Source: Hydrogenophilus thiooxidans (lineage in GTDB: Bacteria; Pseudomonadota; Gammaproteobacteria; Burkholderiales; Rhodocyclaceae). Taken from it: a stretch of 64,000 nucleotides of DNA. The notes beneath the pieces are model-generated. The model searched no databases. It saw nothing but the letters and a program-made list of their open reading frames with translations, and was not told the DNA's origin. Of the stretch, positions 8,053 through 17,259 are shown piece after piece. The DNA is taken from assembly GCF_019049855.1 (NCBI RefSeq), contig NZ_JAHLSY010000004.1, forward strand, positions 86,495-150,494. The letters are read 5' to 3'. A program made the translations under genes and the position numbers. How positions within the stretch are numbered: the stretch's first letter is position 1; each line of letters begins with the position of its first letter.

Positions 8053-8415
8053 ATGAAGCGAAGGGTGACCGCGCGCGCGAAGCGGGCGCACGGTGTGCGC
8101 TACTCCCTGGTAGGTATCGCAGTGGCCTGCGCCTGCCTTACGGTCCTGCCGTTTGGCCACGCCGATGAGCGTAAACTCCGGCATGAGGAGCTCTTTGACG
8201 CGGTGCGTGTAGGGAAGATCGTGCCGCTTGAGTCGCTCCTTGCTCAGCTGCGCGCGACACTCCCGGGGGAATTGATCGAAAGCGAGTTGGAACGCAAGGC
8301 GTGGTCTCCTTCGGGGTGGGTCTATGAGGTGAAGTGGCTTACCCATGACGGGCGGCTCCTCAAGCGCTACTACGACGCGCAGACGGGCCAGCTGTTGCGC
8401 GAGAAAACGGAGTGA
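8053..8415 (+). CDS. PepSY domain periplasmic protein
   Basis: A 120-residue exported protein with an N-terminal basic region and hydrophobic core ending near GHADERK. The mature part matches a single PepSY fold: LESLLAQLRATLPGELIESELERK, then WVYEVKWLTHDGRLLKRYYDAQTGQLLRE. PepSY proteins are often located next to two-component systems, where they may modulate signal perception. It is divergent from the SHP cluster and directly followed by a response regulator whose ribosome-binding site lies over its last codons. Confidence 0.8.
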   Translation: MKRRVTARAKRAHGVRYSLVGIAVACACLTVLPFGHADERKLRHEELFDAVRVGKIVPLESLLAQLRATLPGELIESELERKAWSPSGWVYEVKWLTHDGRLLKRYYDAQTGQLLREKTE

Positions 8416-8417
8416 CG

Positions 8418-9092
8418 ATGCGTCTTTTGCTGGTTGAAGACGATCCAGAGCTGCGTGCGCAGCTTGCCGCAGAGCTTCGCCAGGCCGGTTTTGCGGCCGA
8501 CGTCGCTGCCTCGGCGCGGGCCGCGACCGCGTGGGTGCGCGAAGGGGTGCATGATCTCATCATCCTCGACCTGGGGCTGCCGGATGGCGATGGGGTTGCG
8601 CTCCTCAAAGCGTGGCGCGCTGAGGGGGTGTCTATCCCTGTGTTGATCCTTACCGCGCGTGACGCCTGGTTCGAAAAAGTGAGTGGGATCGAAGCAGGCG
8701 CGGATGACTACGTCACCAAACCCTACCATCCCCAAGAGTTGTTGGCGCGTGTGCGGGCGTTGTTCCGCCGCGCCGTTGGCACCTCAAACGGCGTCGTGAC
8801 AGTGGAAGGGCTCGTGATCGACCTGATGGCGCAGCAGGTTCGGCGCAACGGGCAGCCTGTGCCGCTTACCGCGAAGGAGTGGTCGCTTCTCGAGGCGCTC
8901 GTCACACGCCCCGGGCGGGTCGTCACCAAAGATTTTTTGCGCGCTCGGCTTTATCACGATGGGGAGGATCCCGATTCCAACACCGTTGAAGTCTTCATGG
9001 CCCGGCTGCGCCGCAAACTGCCTGAGCTGCACCTTACCACGGAACGGGGGCTCGGCTACCGGTTGCTGTTGCCCAGGGGGCGAGGGTCTTAG
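8418..9092 (+). CDS. OmpR-family response regulator (QseB/PmrA/PhoP-like)
   Basis: A 224-residue regulator with a receiver domain (acidic pair in VEDDPELR, phospho-acceptor Asp in LIILDLGLPDGDG, Thr in ILTARD, Lys in YVTKPYHP) and a C-terminal winged helix ending ERGLGYRLLLP. ATG at 8418 is preferred over an in-frame GTG at 8412 because GGAG lies 5 bases before it. It overlaps neither neighbour; the kinase starts 2 bases after its stop. With the PepSY protein and the kinase it forms a three-gene unit that faces the cytochrome cluster and probably controls it. Confidence 0.88.
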   Translation: MRLLLVEDDPELRAQLAAELRQAGFAADVAASARAATAWVREGVHDLIILDLGLPDGDGVALLKAWRAEGVSIPVLILTARDAWFEKVSGIEAGADDYVTKPYHPQELLARVRALFRRAVGTSNGVVTVEGLVIDLMAQQVRRNGQPVPLTAKEWSLLEALVTRPGRVVTKDFLRARLYHDGEDPDSNTVEVFMARLRRKLPELHLTTERGLGYRLLLPRGRGS

Positions 9093-9094
9093 CC

Positions 9095-10510
9095 GTGGTT
9101 GCAACGTTACGGGCGCAATGGATTTTGATCGCTCTTGGGGTGACGACCCTTTCGCTCGCTGCTTTGGCGCTCTGGCTGCAAAATGAGTTTCATGACCATC
9201 TCGAGGAGTTGGCGGTAGCGGAACTGCACCACCAGCTCGACGAGGTGACGGCGGTGGTCACGGAACTTTCTGGGGGTGACGCTTCTGGTGGCTTGCCGCA
9301 GCGCGTCAGTGAGCAGCTTGGCGACTTGCGGTGGCAAAAACCCTATTCCGGGTGGTATTGGCAGATTGAGCGGCGCTCGGAACCGCGCGGCGTATGGACC
9401 TCCCGGTCGCTATGGGATCAGCGGTTGCCAGAAGCGGTAGAAGGCGAGGAGGTCCCGCTCGGTCGGGTACACCGCATCTCTTCGGTGGTCGGACCAGACG
9501 GCCAGAAGTTGCTCGTATTGGCGCGGACTCTGGTGACCGAAGAGGGGAGTCGCTGGCGTGTGCAGGTTGCTCGGGATCAGGCGCAGCTGGAGTGGCTTGA
9601 GGCCGATTTTCGGCACGAGCTTGCGTGGGCGCTCACAGGGGTGGCCGCGCTGCTCTTGGCAGGCGGCCTGCTGCAAAGCTACCTTGGTATCCGTCCGTTG
9701 CAGCAGGTACGCCGCGCCCTCGAGGCGGTGCGCAGCGGTCAAACCGAGCAGGTAACGGGGCGCTACCCGGAGGAGATTGCCGAGGTGGTTGCGGCCCTCA
9801 ACCATGTGCTGGCTACGCTGCGGCAGCAAAATGAGGCGGCGCGAACCCAGCTTGGGGCGCTTGCGCACGCCCTCAAGACGCCGCTTGCGGCGATCGTTCA
9901 GATTACCCGTGAGGGGGCGGGGCAGCCTTGGGCGATGCGAATCGAAGCGCAAGCGGAGCTTGCCCATCAGCACGTGCGCCACTACTTGGCGCTCGCGCGT
10001 GCCGAGGCGAGTCGCGCCGCATTGGGCAAACGGGCCAATCTGGCTGAGGTGTTGGCGAAAACTTTGGCTGCGTTTGAGACGATTTTTGCCGAGCGTGCGC
10101 TGCGCTGGGAACGCTGCTGGCCAGCAATCTGTTGGGTGGTGGGTGATGCGCGCGATCTCATCGAGTTGCTTGGCAACCTGCTCGAAAATGCGGCACGCCA
10201 CGCAACCAGCGCGGTGGCGGTGGAGGTAACACCGGAGACGTGCGCCGGCGAGGCGGGGTGGCGGCTGCGCATCGACGACGATGGCCCCGGGTTCGCGGCA
10301 ACGGCAAGTGGCGCAGTGCCTGCTGACGAAGCCAACCGCGATGCGTCGTCCCCGGAACTGTTGCCCCGTGCCGGGTTGGGGATGACCGTTTCCCGGACCA
10401 TCGTGAGCGCGCTCGGGGGAACGATTGTGTGGACGCACAGCGAACGGCTTGGGGGGTGTTGCGTCTCGGTTTGGCTCCCCGAGCGCTTCCAGACTCGGTC
10501 TCCCCAGTGA
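9095..10510 (+). CDS. PhoQ-like sensor histidine kinase
   Basis: A 471-residue membrane kinase with GTG start. TM1 is at about residues 9-28 and TM2 at about 175-195, giving a large periplasmic sensor region of ~145 residues. The phospho-acceptor box is GALAHALKTPLAAI, the PhoQ-subfamily form (HALKTPL rather than HELRTPL). ATP-binding motifs are LLGNLLENAARHA (N), IDDDGPGF (G1) and GLGMTVSRTIV (G2). It should work with the regulator 2 bases upstream. The signal is unknown; the neighbouring c-type cytochromes suggest a redox or gas cue. Confidence 0.87.
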   Translation: MVATLRAQWILIALGVTTLSLAALALWLQNEFHDHLEELAVAELHHQLDEVTAVVTELSGGDASGGLPQRVSEQLGDLRWQKPYSGWYWQIERRSEPRGVWTSRSLWDQRLPEAVEGEEVPLGRVHRISSVVGPDGQKLLVLARTLVTEEGSRWRVQVARDQAQLEWLEADFRHELAWALTGVAALLLAGGLLQSYLGIRPLQQVRRALEAVRSGQTEQVTGRYPEEIAEVVAALNHVLATLRQQNEAARTQLGALAHALKTPLAAIVQITREGAGQPWAMRIEAQAELAHQHVRHYLALARAEASRAALGKRANLAEVLAKTLAAFETIFAERALRWERCWPAICWVVGDARDLIELLGNLLENAARHATSAVAVEVTPETCAGEAGWRLRIDDDGPGFAATASGAVPADEANRDASSPELLPRAGLGMTVSRTIVSALGGTIVWTHSERLGGCCVSVWLPERFQTRSPQ

Positions 10511-10613
10511 AATTGGGCACAGGTTATTCAGGCTGTGTTCATCTTCCCATCGCAAAATGCAAACTGAGCGCACTGCTCACAGGTTCCCTATCGTACGCAT
10601 GAAGGAGATGATG

Positions 10614-11228
10614 ATGTCGGCAAATGAACTCTATCGATTTTCGATCGCCAATGGTACTGTCTCGGGTGTCTTCGAGATCGAGCACGGTCGGGTGAAAGCC
10701 AAAGCGATCAAGCCGGGAACCACCTACACGGTTCAGGGTAACCAAGTGATCAAGACCGAGATCAAGAAAGGGGTTCAGAAGGTAACTGTCTATGACGACA
10801 GCGATGGCGACGGGTACTACGTCGAGCTCTCTCATGTAAATACTTGGCCGGGAACCTCAGGCACAGGGAGCGGCGGGGTAACCGGAACTGGGGCAGGGAA
10901 TCGGGCTGGAACCGCTACTGGACCGGGAACGTTCCGGACCAGTTACGGCAGCCAAAAGCAGTTCCAGTTCAATGCCGACGGTACGCTGCAGGCTGTTCTC
11001 GAAGTCAAAAACGGCTGGACGAAAGCGGAATCGCTCTGGCAGTACCGATCGGTCGAAGCGATCGACGATCTGGTGCTCGTTCAAAAAATCACCGGCAAGT
11101 GGGAGATCTACCGCGATGGCAACGGTGACGGCGTCTATACCGAAGTAGCCGAAGGGTACGGCGACGTCCATGCCGTCGATCTCACAGGTATCGTTTCGGC
11201 TACCAACGCAAACCTGAGCCTTCTCTAA
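10614..11228 (+). CDS. hypothetical protein with two calcium-loop repeats
   Basis: A 204-residue protein of no recognised family. It contains two copies of a ~70-residue unit. Copy 1 runs from YRFSIANGTVSGVFEIEHG to VYDDSDGDGYYVELS; copy 2 runs from FQFNADGTLQAVLEVKNG to IYRDGNGDGVYTEVAE. Each ends in DxDxDGxxxE or DxNxDGxxxE, the form of an EF-hand or Excalibur-type calcium loop. The copies are joined by a Gly/Thr/Ser-rich linker (about residues 78-105). There is no signal peptide. ATG at 10614 follows AAGGAG at 10602-10607; two further in-frame ATGs at 10608 and 10611 are too close to it. A terminator follows, so it is monocistronic. Confidence 0.75.
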   Translation: MSANELYRFSIANGTVSGVFEIEHGRVKAKAIKPGTTYTVQGNQVIKTEIKKGVQKVTVYDDSDGDGYYVELSHVNTWPGTSGTGSGGVTGTGAGNRAGTATGPGTFRTSYGSQKQFQFNADGTLQAVLEVKNGWTKAESLWQYRSVEAIDDLVLVQKITGKWEIYRDGNGDGVYTEVAEGYGDVHAVDLTGIVSATNANLSLL

Positions 11229-11248
11229 CGCGCTTACCGTGCTTGGGG

Positions 11249-11284
11249 AAGAAGGGGCGTGCAAGGTCGCGCCTCTTCTTTTTT
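11249..11284 (+). terminator. Rho-independent terminator
   Basis: Stem of 11 pairs (11249-11259 with 11270-11280, one G-U), 10-base loop, then four more T. It ends the transcript of the repeat protein before rplM. Confidence 0.75.
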
Positions 11285-11411
11285 GAGAGGGGCGTTTCGT
11301 CGGCAAAGTGGTCGCCAGCGCTTGACAGATGGTGAATTTTTCCATTATCATTTCGCGCTTCTGGGTAGCGGCTTTGCTCGCGGCCAAACAAAAGACAGTC
11401 AGAGGATGCAC

Positions 11412-11840
11412 ATGAAAACCTTTTCCGCCAAACCGCATGAAGTAGAGCGCGACTGGTACGTCGTCGATGCGTCCGGCAAGGTTTTGGGGCGTTTGGCCTC
11501 GGAAATCGCACGGCGCCTTCGCGGCAAGCACAAGTCGATCTATACCCCGCACGTCGATACCGGTGACTATATCGTCGTGGTGAACGTCGATAAAATCCGT
11601 GTCACGGGGAACAAGGCGACCGACAAGAAGTATTACCGCCATTCGGGCTACCCTGGTGGGCTATACGAAACCACATTTGAAAAACTTCTGGCGAAGCATC
11701 CGGAGCGGGTTCTGGAAAAAGCGGTCAAAGGGATGTTGCCGAAGGGGCCGCTTGGGTACCGGATGATCAAAAAGTTGAAGTGCTACGCAGGGCCGGAGCA
11801 TCCGCACGCTGCGCAGCAACCCAAACCGCTCGATATCTGA
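11412..11840 (+). CDS. rplM: 50S ribosomal protein L13
   Basis: A 142-residue protein, the same length as E. coli L13. It has the family blocks [45 protein letters not shown] and the C-terminal [22 protein letters not shown] region, split here only for recognition. L13 is an early-assembly protein of the large subunit. The second ATG (11412) is chosen: AGAGG lies 6 bases before it and it restores the usual MKTFSAKP start. It is followed 10 bases later by rpsI, the universal pairing. Confidence 0.97.
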   Translation: MKTFSAKPHEVERDWYVVDASGKVLGRLASEIARRLRGKHKSIYTPHVDTGDYIVVVNVDKIRVTGNKATDKKYYRHSGYPGGLYETTFEKLLAKHPERVLEKAVKGMLPKGPLGYRMIKKLKCYAGPEHPHAAQQPKPLDI

Positions 11841-11850
11841 GGAGCGTACG

Positions 11851-12243
11851 ATGGCGGTCAATCAAAACTACGGAACCGGGCGCCGCAAAGAGGCAGTGGC
11901 GCGCGTCTTTCTGAAGCCGGGTACAGGCAATATCGTCGTGAACGGCAAGCCGGTCGACAGCTATTTTTCGCGCGAGACCGCACGGATGATCGTGCGTCAG
12001 CCGCTCGAACTCTTGGGCGTTGCCGGGCAGTTCGATTTCACCATCACGGTGAAAGGTGGGGGTGAATCGGGGCAAGCCGGTGCGGTGCGTCATGGGATCA
12101 CCCGCGCGCTGATCGACTACAACCCGGAGTGGAAAGCGCAATTGCGCGCAGCCGGGTTCGTGACCCGCGACGCCCGCGAGGTCGAACGCAAGAAAGTGGG
12201 TCTCAAGAAAGCCCGCCGCGCCGAGCAGTACTCGAAGCGGTAA
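11851..12243 (+). CDS. rpsI: 30S ribosomal protein S9
   Basis: A 130-residue protein, the normal length for bacterial S9. Landmarks are [18 protein letters not shown], the [15 protein letters not shown] block and the basic C-terminal tail ending QYSKR, which reaches into the P site and contacts the anticodon loop of tRNA. It forms an operon with rplM, starts after GAGG, and ends before a terminator. Confidence 0.97.
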   Translation: MAVNQNYGTGRRKEAVARVFLKPGTGNIVVNGKPVDSYFSRETARMIVRQPLELLGVAGQFDFTITVKGGGESGQAGAVRHGITRALIDYNPEWKAQLRAAGFVTRDAREVERKKVGLKKARRAEQYSKR

Positions 12244-12265
12244 GCAAAAGATCTTTTCCAGACGA

Positions 12266-12292
12266 AAAAGCCACCTTGCGGTGGCTTTTTTG
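12266..12292 (+). terminator. Rho-independent terminator after rpsI
   Basis: AAAGCCACC/GGTGGCTTT with loop TTGC followed by a T run (to 12291). The A tract on the left makes it potentially bidirectional, but no leftward gene ends here. Confidence 0.9.
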
Positions 12293-12332
12293 TTATCCTG
12301 TCACCAGACAATCAATCAGGCAAGGAGTGGCG

Positions 12333-13361
12333 ATGATTCGTGTCGGTATCGTTGGAGGAACCGGTTACACGGGTGTCGAATTGTTGCGGCTACTGGTCGG
12401 CCATCCAGACGTCACGTTGCATGCGATCACTTCGCGGGGCGAAGCGGGTACCCCTGTGGCGCAGCTCTTTCCGTCGCTGCGCGGGCGGGTCGATCTGGCG
12501 TTTTCCCATCCGGACGAAGCACCGCTCGATGCCTGTGACGTCGTGTTTTTTGCGACGCCAAACGGAATCGCGATGCACGAGGCGCCAAAGCTCCTCGCCA
12601 AAGGGGTTCGGGTGATCGACCTTGCAGCGGACTTTCGTCTGCGGGATGTTGCGGTTTGGGAGCGCTGGTACGGGATGCGACACGCTTCGCCCGAATGGGT
12701 GGCCAAAGCAGTCTACGGCCTACCTGAGCTCTTCCGTGACGAAATTCGTACCGCGCAGCTCGTGGCCAATCCGGGCTGTTACCCCACGGCGGTGCAGCTT
12801 GGTCTTGCGCCGCTCGTCAAAGCGCAGGTGGTAAGCTGCGAAGGGTTGATCGCCGATTGCAAATCGGGTGTCTCGGGCGCTGGGCGCAAAGCGGAGGTGC
12901 ATACCCTTTTTGCAGAAGCCAGTGACAATTTCAAGGCATACGGTGTTGCCGGGCATCGCCACCAACCCGAAATCGTGCAGGGTTTGACCCGTTTGGCCGG
13001 TAGAGCGGTCGAATTCACGTTCGTGCCCCATCTCACTCCGATGATTCGCGGTATTCACGCCACACTCTACGCGGAACTCACCACGGAAGTCGACCTCCAA
13101 CCCCTCTACGAAGCCTTCTATCGCGAAGAGCCGTTCGTCGACGTCTTGCCTAGCGGGGCGCATCCCGAGACCCGTTCCGTGCGCGCGTCGAACCTCTGCC
13201 GCATTGCGGTCCATCGCCCCGGAAACGGTCGCCGTGTGGTGGTCCTGTCGGTGATCGACAATCTGGTGAAAGGGGCGGCTGGGCAAGCGGTGCAGAACAT
13301 GAATCTGATGTTTGGCCTGCCCGAGACGACGGGGCTCATGCAGGTGCCCGTTAGCCCATGA
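12333..13361 (+). CDS. argC: N-acetyl-gamma-glutamyl-phosphate reductase
   Basis: A 342-residue NADPH-dependent enzyme of arginine synthesis that reduces N-acetylglutamyl phosphate to the semialdehyde. The Rossmann start is [18 protein letters not shown]. The active-site cysteine is in [13 protein letters not shown], and the catalytic-domain block [14 protein letters not shown] and HRHQPEI are also seen. The start ATG at 12333 follows AAGGAG; the much longer open frame upstream overlaps rpsI and is not used. It stands alone, as argC often does in betaproteobacteria next to rplM-rpsI and erpA. Confidence 0.96.
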   Translation: MIRVGIVGGTGYTGVELLRLLVGHPDVTLHAITSRGEAGTPVAQLFPSLRGRVDLAFSHPDEAPLDACDVVFFATPNGIAMHEAPKLLAKGVRVIDLAADFRLRDVAVWERWYGMRHASPEWVAKAVYGLPELFRDEIRTAQLVANPGCYPTAVQLGLAPLVKAQVVSCEGLIADCKSGVSGAGRKAEVHTLFAEASDNFKAYGVAGHRHQPEIVQGLTRLAGRAVEFTFVPHLTPMIRGIHATLYAELTTEVDLQPLYEAFYREEPFVDVLPSGAHPETRSVRASNLCRIAVHRPGNGRRVVVLSVIDNLVKGAAGQAVQNMNLMFGLPETTGLMQVPVSP

Positions 13362-13427
13362 TGGGGGTTGCAATTTTCCGAGTAAAACGCTAAGTTATTG
13401 CTATTGGTACGAACAAGGAGTGACCCA

Positions 13428-13775
13428 ATGAGCGAAGCAATCGTCGACGATGTCCTGGTATTTACCGATGCCGCTGCTGCGAAAGTGCGCGAACTGATCG
13501 AAGAGGAAGGTAACCCCAATCTGAAATTGCGCGTGTTCATCACGGGTGGCGGATGTTCCGGTTTTCAGTATGGATTCACCTTCGACGAGGAGGTTGCGGA
13601 CGACGATACGGTGATCGAAAAAGGCGGTGTGACGTTGTTGATCGACTCAATGAGTTACCAATATCTGGTGGGTGCCGAAATCGACTACGTCGAAGACCTC
13701 AACGGTGCGCAATTCGTGATTCGTAACCCCAACGCGGTGACGACGTGCGGCTGTGGCTCGTCGTTTTCTGTCTGA
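13428..13775 (+). CDS. erpA: iron-sulfur cluster insertion protein ErpA
   Basis: A 115-residue A-type carrier that transfers Fe-S clusters to target enzymes. The three conserved cysteines are in [11 protein letters not shown] and [11 protein letters not shown]. The sequence LTxxAAxKVRELI-like helix ([17 protein letters not shown]) and [15 protein letters not shown] identify ErpA rather than IscA or SufA. ATG follows CAAGGAG. ErpA would serve the many Fe-S proteins of this window (CcoG, Fnr, HemN). A terminator follows. Confidence 0.94.
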   Translation: MSEAIVDDVLVFTDAAAAKVRELIEEEGNPNLKLRVFITGGGCSGFQYGFTFDEEVADDDTVIEKGGVTLLIDSMSYQYLVGAEIDYVEDLNGAQFVIRNPNAVTTCGCGSSFSV

Positions 13776-13797
13776 ATCGCGAGACCGCCGAACAGTG

Positions 13798-13823
13798 AAC
13801 CGCCCCACAGGGGCGGTTTTTTT
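13798..13823 (+). terminator. Rho-independent terminator after erpA
   Basis: Stem CCGCCCC/GGGGCGG (13800-13806/13810-13816) with a 3-base loop and seven T. Confidence 0.9.
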
Positions 13824-13838
13824 GTGGTACGATGTGAC

Positions 13839-13855
13839 GTTGACGTTAACGTAAC
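13839..13855. promoter_or_regulatory. near-palindromic operator before the dehydrogenase gene
   Basis: GTTGACGTTAACGTAAC is palindromic at all but one pair of positions and lies 14 bases before the start codon. It resembles TTkACGTwwACGTmAA-type sites described for LiuR, the MerR-family regulator of branched-chain amino acid and acyl-CoA breakdown genes in proteobacteria. The match is from memory of the motif, so the regulator name is only an inference. Confidence 0.4.
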
Positions 13856-13868
13856 AAAGGAGGAGCCG

Positions 13869-14636
13869 ATGTTGATTTCGGATCGCGTTTTCGTGATCAC
13901 CGGTGCCGCGTCGGGTTTGGGCGCAGCAACGGCACAAGCAGCGGTGGCGCACGGTGCCAAAGTGGTGTTGCTCGATCGCGATGCGGAAAAGGGTTCGGCG
14001 GTCGCAGAGCAACTGGGTGCCGCTGCGCGGTTTTGCTCGTGTGACGTTACCGACGAAGCTTCGGTGCGGGAGGCGCTCGAGGCGGGGGTGACGGTGTTTG
14101 GACGCATCGATGTCTTGGTGAACTGCGCCGGGGTGGCGCCGGCGGAAAAATTGGTGGGTCGCGAAGGGCCGCACGCCCTCGCTTCGTTCGAACGTACGAT
14201 CGCGATCAACCTCACCGGCACCTTCAACACGATGCGGCTTGCGGCGGCGCGGATGATCGGCAACGCGCCCAACGAGCACGGCGAACGTGGGGTAATCATC
14301 AATACCGCGTCGATCGCAGCGTTCGAAGGGCAGATCGGTCAAATTGCGTATGCCGCGTCGAAAGGGGGGATCGTCGCGATGGCGCTCCCTGCAGCACGGG
14401 AGTTGGCGCGCTACGGGGTGCGGGTGATGACCATTGCGCCCGGGATCATGGAGACCCCAATGCTCCTGGGGATGCCGCAAGAGGTGCAACAGTCGCTGCA
14501 CGCGATGGTTCCTTTCCCGCAGCGCATGGGCAAACCGGCCGAATATGCCGCACTGGTGCTGCACATCGTGAGCAACCCGTATCTCAACGGTGCGACCATT
14601 CGCCTCGACGGCGCAATCCGGATGGGCGCGAAGTAA
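13869..14636 (+). CDS. short-chain dehydrogenase, 3-hydroxyacyl-CoA dehydrogenase type 2-like
   Basis: A 255-residue classical SDR. The NAD-binding motif is VITGAASGLGAATA, the structural motif is VNCAGVA, and the catalytic triad is Ser in INTASIAAFEG with Tyr and Lys in IAYAASKGG. The segments HALASFERTIAINLTGTFNTMRLAA and TIAPGIMETPML closely resemble type-2 3-hydroxyacyl-CoA dehydrogenases (17-beta-HSD10 group), which oxidise short branched 3-hydroxyacyl-CoAs in isoleucine and fatty-acid breakdown. It starts after AGGAGG and is preceded by a possible LiuR-type operator, which agrees with that role. Substrate is inferred. Confidence 0.82.
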   Translation: MLISDRVFVITGAASGLGAATAQAAVAHGAKVVLLDRDAEKGSAVAEQLGAAARFCSCDVTDEASVREALEAGVTVFGRIDVLVNCAGVAPAEKLVGREGPHALASFERTIAINLTGTFNTMRLAAARMIGNAPNEHGERGVIINTASIAAFEGQIGQIAYAASKGGIVAMALPAARELARYGVRVMTIAPGIMETPMLLGMPQEVQQSLHAMVPFPQRMGKPAEYAALVLHIVSNPYLNGATIRLDGAIRMGAK

Positions 14637-14762
14637 GGCTAAGTCAGGGCGCGTCGATCCTACCGGCAGCGGGGCACCCGTTGCGGGGTGCCCGCAGCAC
14701 GAGCCGATCGTCGGGTACAATCGCTACTTCCGCCCGCGGGTGTGGCCCAATCCCGTCCGTTC

Positions 14763-17258
14763 ATGAACGAAACTGCTGAAACCGAAGAGACCTGTTACCA
14801 CTGTGGTTTGCCGATTCCCCCGGAAAGTCACTATTGGGTGACGATCGACGGCACCCCCCGGCGGATGTGCTGCGCCGGGTGTGAAGCCGTTGCCAACGCG
14901 ATTGTTTCAGCGGGCTTGACCAATTACTACCGCCATCGCGACGCGATGCCGGAACCGGTGCGCGAAGCCTTGCCCGATCTCCTGAAAACTCTGGAGACGT
15001 TCGACGCGCCGGAGTTGGTCGAACAGCTCTCGCGTCCCGCGTCCCCGCATGAGCGCGAAGTTTCGCTGATTCTCGAAGGGATTACCTGCGCCGCGTGTGT
15101 TTGGCTCAACGAACAGCATCTGCGGCGGCAAAAAGGGGTGACCCACGTCGAGATCAACTACGCCACCCGGCGTGCGCTCGTGCGCTGGAACCCAGATGAG
15201 ACGTCGCTTTCGCGGATTCTGCAGGCGGTCGCTGAGATCGGCTACCGCGCCTATCCGTTCGACCCCGAAACGAGCGAAGCGGTAGCCCAGCGCGAGCGGC
15301 GTGCGATGCTCTGGCGGGTTTTCGTTGCGGGCTTTGCGTCGATGCAGGTGATGATGTATCTGGTGCCGACCTACCTCGCCGGTGACGGTGAGATGGACCC
15401 CAGCTACCGTCAGCTCTTCTACTGGGCCTCGTTTCTCTTGACCCTTCCCGTGATGTTTTATTCGTGTGGCCCCTTTTATCGCAACGCATGGCGCGATCTC
15501 AAGCAGCGTCGCATCGGAATGGATGTTCCGGTCGCGCTTGGGCTGCTGATCGCGTTCGGCGCCAGTGTTTTCGGGATGCTGACCGGCTACTCCGACGTCT
15601 ATTTCGATTCGGTGAGCATGTTCGCCTTTTTCTTGCTGACGGGTCGCTATTTCGAAATGGCGGCGCGCCAGCGCGCGGTCCGTGGTCTTGATGAGCTGGC
15701 GCGTGCATTGCCTGCGGTGGCCGAGCGGTGGAATGGTGAAACGCAAACGTTCGAGGTTGTCCCTGCGGTCCGCCTCACCACGGGAGATCGCATCCGCGTC
15801 AAACCGGGTGAGGTCTTCCCCGCAGATGGCGTGGTGGTCGAAGGAGAGAGTGACGCCGTCGAGGCGATTCTCACCGGCGAGAGCCGACCGGTACCCAAAC
15901 GGGTCGGAGACGAAGTGATCGGCGGCAGCATGAACGGCAGCGGCGTGGTCGTCGTCGAGGTGACCCACGTCGGCGAAGCATCCCGTCTGGCGAGTATTCG
16001 TCGGTTGGTCGAACGGGCGCAAAGCGAACGCCCCCGCATCGCGTCCGAAGCCGATAGGCTTGCGGGGCGCTTCGTTGGCACCGTTTTGGCGTTGGCGCTC
16101 GCTACCGCGCTCTTTTGGGCGTGGTGGGCACCAGAAAGGATCGTACCCTCGGTGGTTGCCGTATTGATCGTCGCGTGTCCTTGTGCGCTGGCGTTGGCAA
16201 CACCGGCCGCAGTCACCGCCGCAACCGATGCGCTGTTGCGACGTGGTGTTTTGGTCACGCGGGGTCATGTTTTGGAAACCGCAGCACGTATCACCGATTG
16301 CATTTTCGACAAAACGGGGACACTCACCGAAGGGGAACCGATGCTCCGATCGGTGCGGTTGTTGGATCCTGCCCGCTGCGACGAAGCGCAGGCACTTGCG
16401 CTGGCGGTCGCCCTTGAAGCGGGGAGCAACCACCCGATCGCGCGCGCGTTTCGGCAAAGAGTGCCAGCTGGCGTCGAAACGGAGCCACCGCACACGGTGG
16501 TCGCGTTGCGGCACGAAACCGGTGGCGGGCTCTTCGCATCGATCGAAGGACGGCGGGTCGCCTTGGGGCGCCCAGCGTGGGTCGAAGCGACGCTGGGTCT
16601 GGTGCCGTTGCCGCCGCACGCTCAGGAAGGGGCAAGTGACCAGACTTCAGAGACCGTGGTCGCGCTTGCCGATGAAACCGGCTGGCTCGCGCTCTTCTTC
16701 CTCGAGGACGGGTTGCGACTGGAGGCGCCTCAGGTGATCTCCCGGTTGGTGCAAGCAGGGGTCACGCCCCATCTCTATTCGGGGGACCGCGCGCCAGCGG
16801 TGGCGGCGGTTGCGCAGGCGGTCGGGATTGCCGACGCCGAAGGGGAGCTCCTGCCTGAGGCCAAGCACGAGCGGCTCTTGGCTCTACGAGCGCAGGGAGC
16901 GGTCGTGGGGATGGTCGGAGACGGTGTCAATGATGCCCCCGTGCTTGCAGCGGCCGATGTCGGTATCGCGATGGGAAGCGGCGCCGATCTGACCCGCCAT
17001 CATGCCGACGTGATCCTGGTACGGGATTCGCTTTGGGGTGTGTGGCTGCTTTATCGGCAGGCGAAACGAACGCTCGCGATCATTCGGCAAAATCTGCACT
17101 GGTCGTTTGGGTACAATCTCGTGGCGATACCGCTGGCAATGGCAGGCTGGGTGACGCCGTGGCTTGCGGGAATCGGCATGGCGGCCAGTTCGTTGCTCGT
17201 CGTGCTCAATGCACTGCGCCTACAGCGGCTTCCGGTCGATCCGGAACAAGGGGTGTGA
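14763..17258 (+). CDS. ccoI: copper-transporting P1B-type ATPase for cbb3 oxidase assembly (CcoI/FixI)
   Basis: An 831-residue heavy-metal ATPase. The N-terminus has the cysteine-rich segment CYHCG...CCAGCEAV and a heavy-metal domain with GITCAAC, both typical of CcoI/FixI. Eight transmembrane helices include the metal-binding CPCALAL. The catalytic machinery is complete: TGES, DKTGTLTEGEP with the phosphorylated Asp, the HP motif in SNHPIA, and VGDGVNDAPVL. It exports copper for the heme-copper centre of cytochrome cbb3. ccoS starts 1 base after its stop and ccoNOQP lies downstream. Confidence 0.95.
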   Translation: MNETAETEETCYHCGLPIPPESHYWVTIDGTPRRMCCAGCEAVANAIVSAGLTNYYRHRDAMPEPVREALPDLLKTLETFDAPELVEQLSRPASPHEREVSLILEGITCAACVWLNEQHLRRQKGVTHVEINYATRRALVRWNPDETSLSRILQAVAEIGYRAYPFDPETSEAVAQRERRAMLWRVFVAGFASMQVMMYLVPTYLAGDGEMDPSYRQLFYWASFLLTLPVMFYSCGPFYRNAWRDLKQRRIGMDVPVALGLLIAFGASVFGMLTGYSDVYFDSVSMFAFFLLTGRYFEMAARQRAVRGLDELARALPAVAERWNGETQTFEVVPAVRLTTGDRIRVKPGEVFPADGVVVEGESDAVEAILTGESRPVPKRVGDEVIGGSMNGSGVVVVEVTHVGEASRLASIRRLVERAQSERPRIASEADRLAGRFVGTVLALALATALFWAWWAPERIVPSVVAVLIVACPCALALATPAAVTAATDALLRRGVLVTRGHVLETAARITDCIFDKTGTLTEGEPMLRSVRLLDPARCDEAQALALAVALEAGSNHPIARAFRQRVPAGVETEPPHTVVALRHETGGGLFASIEGRRVALGRPAWVEATLGLVPLPPHAQEGASDQTSETVVALADETGWLALFFLEDGLRLEAPQVISRLVQAGVTPHLYSGDRAPAVAAVAQAVGIADAEGELLPEAKHERLLALRAQGAVVGMVGDGVNDAPVLAAADVGIAMGSGADLTRHHADVILVRDSLWGVWLLYRQAKRTLAIIRQNLHWSFGYNLVAIPLAMAGWVTPWLAGIGMAASSLLVVLNALRLQRLPVDPEQGV

Positions 17259-17259
17259 G

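Noticed and set aside
14684..14720. GC-rich hairpin and TACAAT before ccoI
   Set aside because: The hairpin lacks a T run and no -35 is found at the right distance, so neither a terminator nor a promoter can be claimed.
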